Part shown: piece by piece, positions 6,751 to 7,581 of the stretch
Position numbering within the stretch: the first letter of the stretch is position 1
Layout: each line of letters begins with the position of its first letter
Source of the DNA: an uncultured Bacteroidales bacterium
GTDB taxonomy: Bacteria > Bacteroidota > Bacteroidia > Bacteroidales > JAUNSR01
NCBI GenBank assembly: GCA_947074165.1
Contig: CAMTOT010000133.1
Coordinates: 1 to 7,581 of the forward strand
Direction: 5' to 3'
DNA length: 7,581 nt
The notes under the pieces: generated by a model
Told to the model about the DNA's origin: nothing
The model's input: only the letters and a program-made list of their open reading frames with translations
Databases searched by the model: none
Translations under genes and position numbers: made by a program

Positions 6751-6758
6751 TAAATTTG
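6751..6758 (+). promoter_or_regulatory. Bacteroidota -7 promoter element for the histidine kinase gene
   Basis: TAAATTTG matches TAnnTTTG exactly and would give a leader of roughly 60 bases before the ATG at 6827. There is no TTG at the expected -33 distance. A TTTG at 6736-6739 is only 11 bases upstream, which is too close. In such AT-rich sequence a single eight-base match can arise by chance. Confidence 0.35.
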
Positions 6759-6826
6759 CATTAGAGGGAATGTGACTTAATACCATTCTGTTGTTGAATA
6801 TATATATTAATAACTACAAAAAATTT

Positions 6827-7533
6827 ATGGCGTCCTTTTTAATATATCCTGGGTTTGAAAAAATAGAAGAGAAAGATGATAAATATTTAGTAATAAATAA
6901 GGGCGCGGTGAGTTTATATGATTCTTTAAACATCGGTTTATTGGCTTATGATTATGACTCGGAGAAAGTTTATTCAAACTATAGCACCTTTACCCTTTTG
7001 GGAGTAACTCCCGATGATGACAGCACTAATTTATTGTATTTGGCCTCTTTAGTCGAGGAACAGCAACTGAAGCGTATGTATCGGAACCTAAAGAAGATGA
7101 TAAAAGGTTCTATAAATCGCTTTGAAGATAAGTTTAGATTTCATATGGAGTCTAAAAGCAGAATAATTAAAGTAGTATGCGTAAAGGAGTCAGAGGTATT
7201 TAATTCGAATGGTAATAATATTTATGCTTTTTTCACCGATTTAACTTCGTCTATAGATCAATATCGCAGTCGTTTCTTATCAGAGATTACTCATGATCTA
7301 CGTTTGCCTATAGGAACAATGCTTCAATGCGTGGAGTCTATAAATGATGATTGTGAGCCTAAAAGAGATATTTATATGGATATTCTCAAACAGAGTATTC
7401 TGCATCTTAAGAGTCTTAGCGATCATTATCTTAGCTACTCGGTCGAGACTTCAGTCACTCATCTAAAACCAGTTAGATTTAATCTCTGGCAAACGTTCAA
7501 TAATCTTTATTTAATACATTCTGTTGGAATTTC
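6827..7533 (+). CDS. PAS-domain sensor histidine kinase, C-terminally truncated by contig end
   Basis: The genuine part is about 235 residues. Residues about 30-142 look like a PAS/PAC sensor domain (GLLAYDYDSEKVYSN at 37-51 through IYAFFTDLT at 132-140). The HisKA dimerisation domain follows, with FLSEITHDLRLPIG at 150-163 and H156 as the predicted phospho-accepting histidine. The second HisKA helix runs at about 181-206 (LKSLSDHYLSYSVE at 194-207). No membrane helix or signal peptide is seen, so the sensor is probably cytoplasmic. The catalytic HATPase domain (N, G1, G2 boxes) is missing because the genomic sequence ends; it is not a natural short protein. The open frame continues to a TAG at 7553-7555, but its last six codons (DRKSVV) and that stop are adapter sequence. 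The ATG at 6827 was chosen over the upstream TTG codons at 6791 and 6794. Signal and partner regulator are unknown. Confidence 0.82.
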
Positions 7534-7581
7534 AGATCGGAAGAGCGTCGTGTAGGGAAAGAGTGTACGTCCTGGTGTAGA
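7534..7581. other. Illumina TruSeq adapter contamination with i5 index (not genomic)
   Basis: From 7534 the sequence begins AGATCGGAAGAGCGTCGTGT and continues to 7566 as the reverse complement of the TruSeq read-1 adapter. Bases 7567-7574 (ACGTCCTG) sit exactly where the eight-base i5 index belongs and are the reverse complement of CAGGACGT, which I recall as index D507. Bases 7575-7581 (GTGTAGA) are the start of the P5 part that follows the index. All 48 bases are therefore library adapter, read through at the end of a short insert and kept in the assembly. Confidence 0.98.

Noticed and set aside
7553..7555. TAG taken as the natural stop of the histidine kinase
   Set aside because: The codon lies within adapter sequence that begins at 7534.

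Overview
The window is a 7,581-base, AT-rich stretch (low GC by eye) that most likely comes from a member of the Bacteroidota, probably the order Bacteroidales. Three things point there. Perfect matches to the Bacteroidota promoter -7 element TAnnTTTG stand in front of several genes. Starts have A-rich leaders instead of clear Shine-Dalgarno sites. The protein sequences, as recalled from family knowledge, also fit (topoisomerase III, an AmpG-like transporter with a THDIASDGF motif, a DEFD-box helicase with a DbpA-type C-terminus). The genus cannot be fixed from sequence alone. The piece looks like a complete draft-assembly contig, because its last 48 bases are Illumina adapter, not genome.

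Layout from left to right. Bases 1-49 (minus strand) hold the first 16 codons of DNA topoisomerase III (topB), cut by the window edge. Bases 87-1394 (minus) encode a 435-residue AmpG/PAT-type major facilitator transporter whose 3' end carries a good promoter for topB. A 142-base divergent spacer follows, with a 9-bp-arm inverted repeat and a promoter facing right. Bases 1537-4634 (plus) form a tight three-gene operon: a GtrA-family membrane protein, a GtrB/DPM1-like polyprenyl-phosphate glycosyltransferase and an ArnT-like GT83 membrane glycosyltransferase. A strong bidirectional terminator at 4662-4711 separates this operon from the next, convergent one. That operon (minus strand, read from 6608 down to 4759) encodes a GNAT acetyltransferase followed by a DEAD-box RNA helicase with a DbpA-like RNA-binding C-terminus. 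A second divergent spacer (6609-6826) contains a 10-bp-arm inverted repeat. It is followed on the plus strand by a soluble PAS-HisKA sensor histidine kinase that runs off the end of the genuine sequence at about 7533.

The functional centre is the gtr-like operon. The cytoplasmic GT2 enzyme would load one sugar on undecaprenyl phosphate, GtrA would help move the lipid-linked sugar across the inner membrane, and the GT83 enzyme would transfer it on the periplasmic side to an envelope acceptor (lipid A, LPS or another glycan). The sugar and acceptor cannot be read from the sequence. The helicase is probably a ribosome-assembly factor; the acetyltransferase and kinase have unknown targets.

No tRNA, rRNA, CRISPR array, insertion sequence or integrase was seen. 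No gene-free stretch exceeds 300 bases. The most important practical point is that the apparent stop codon of the last reading frame is adapter-derived.
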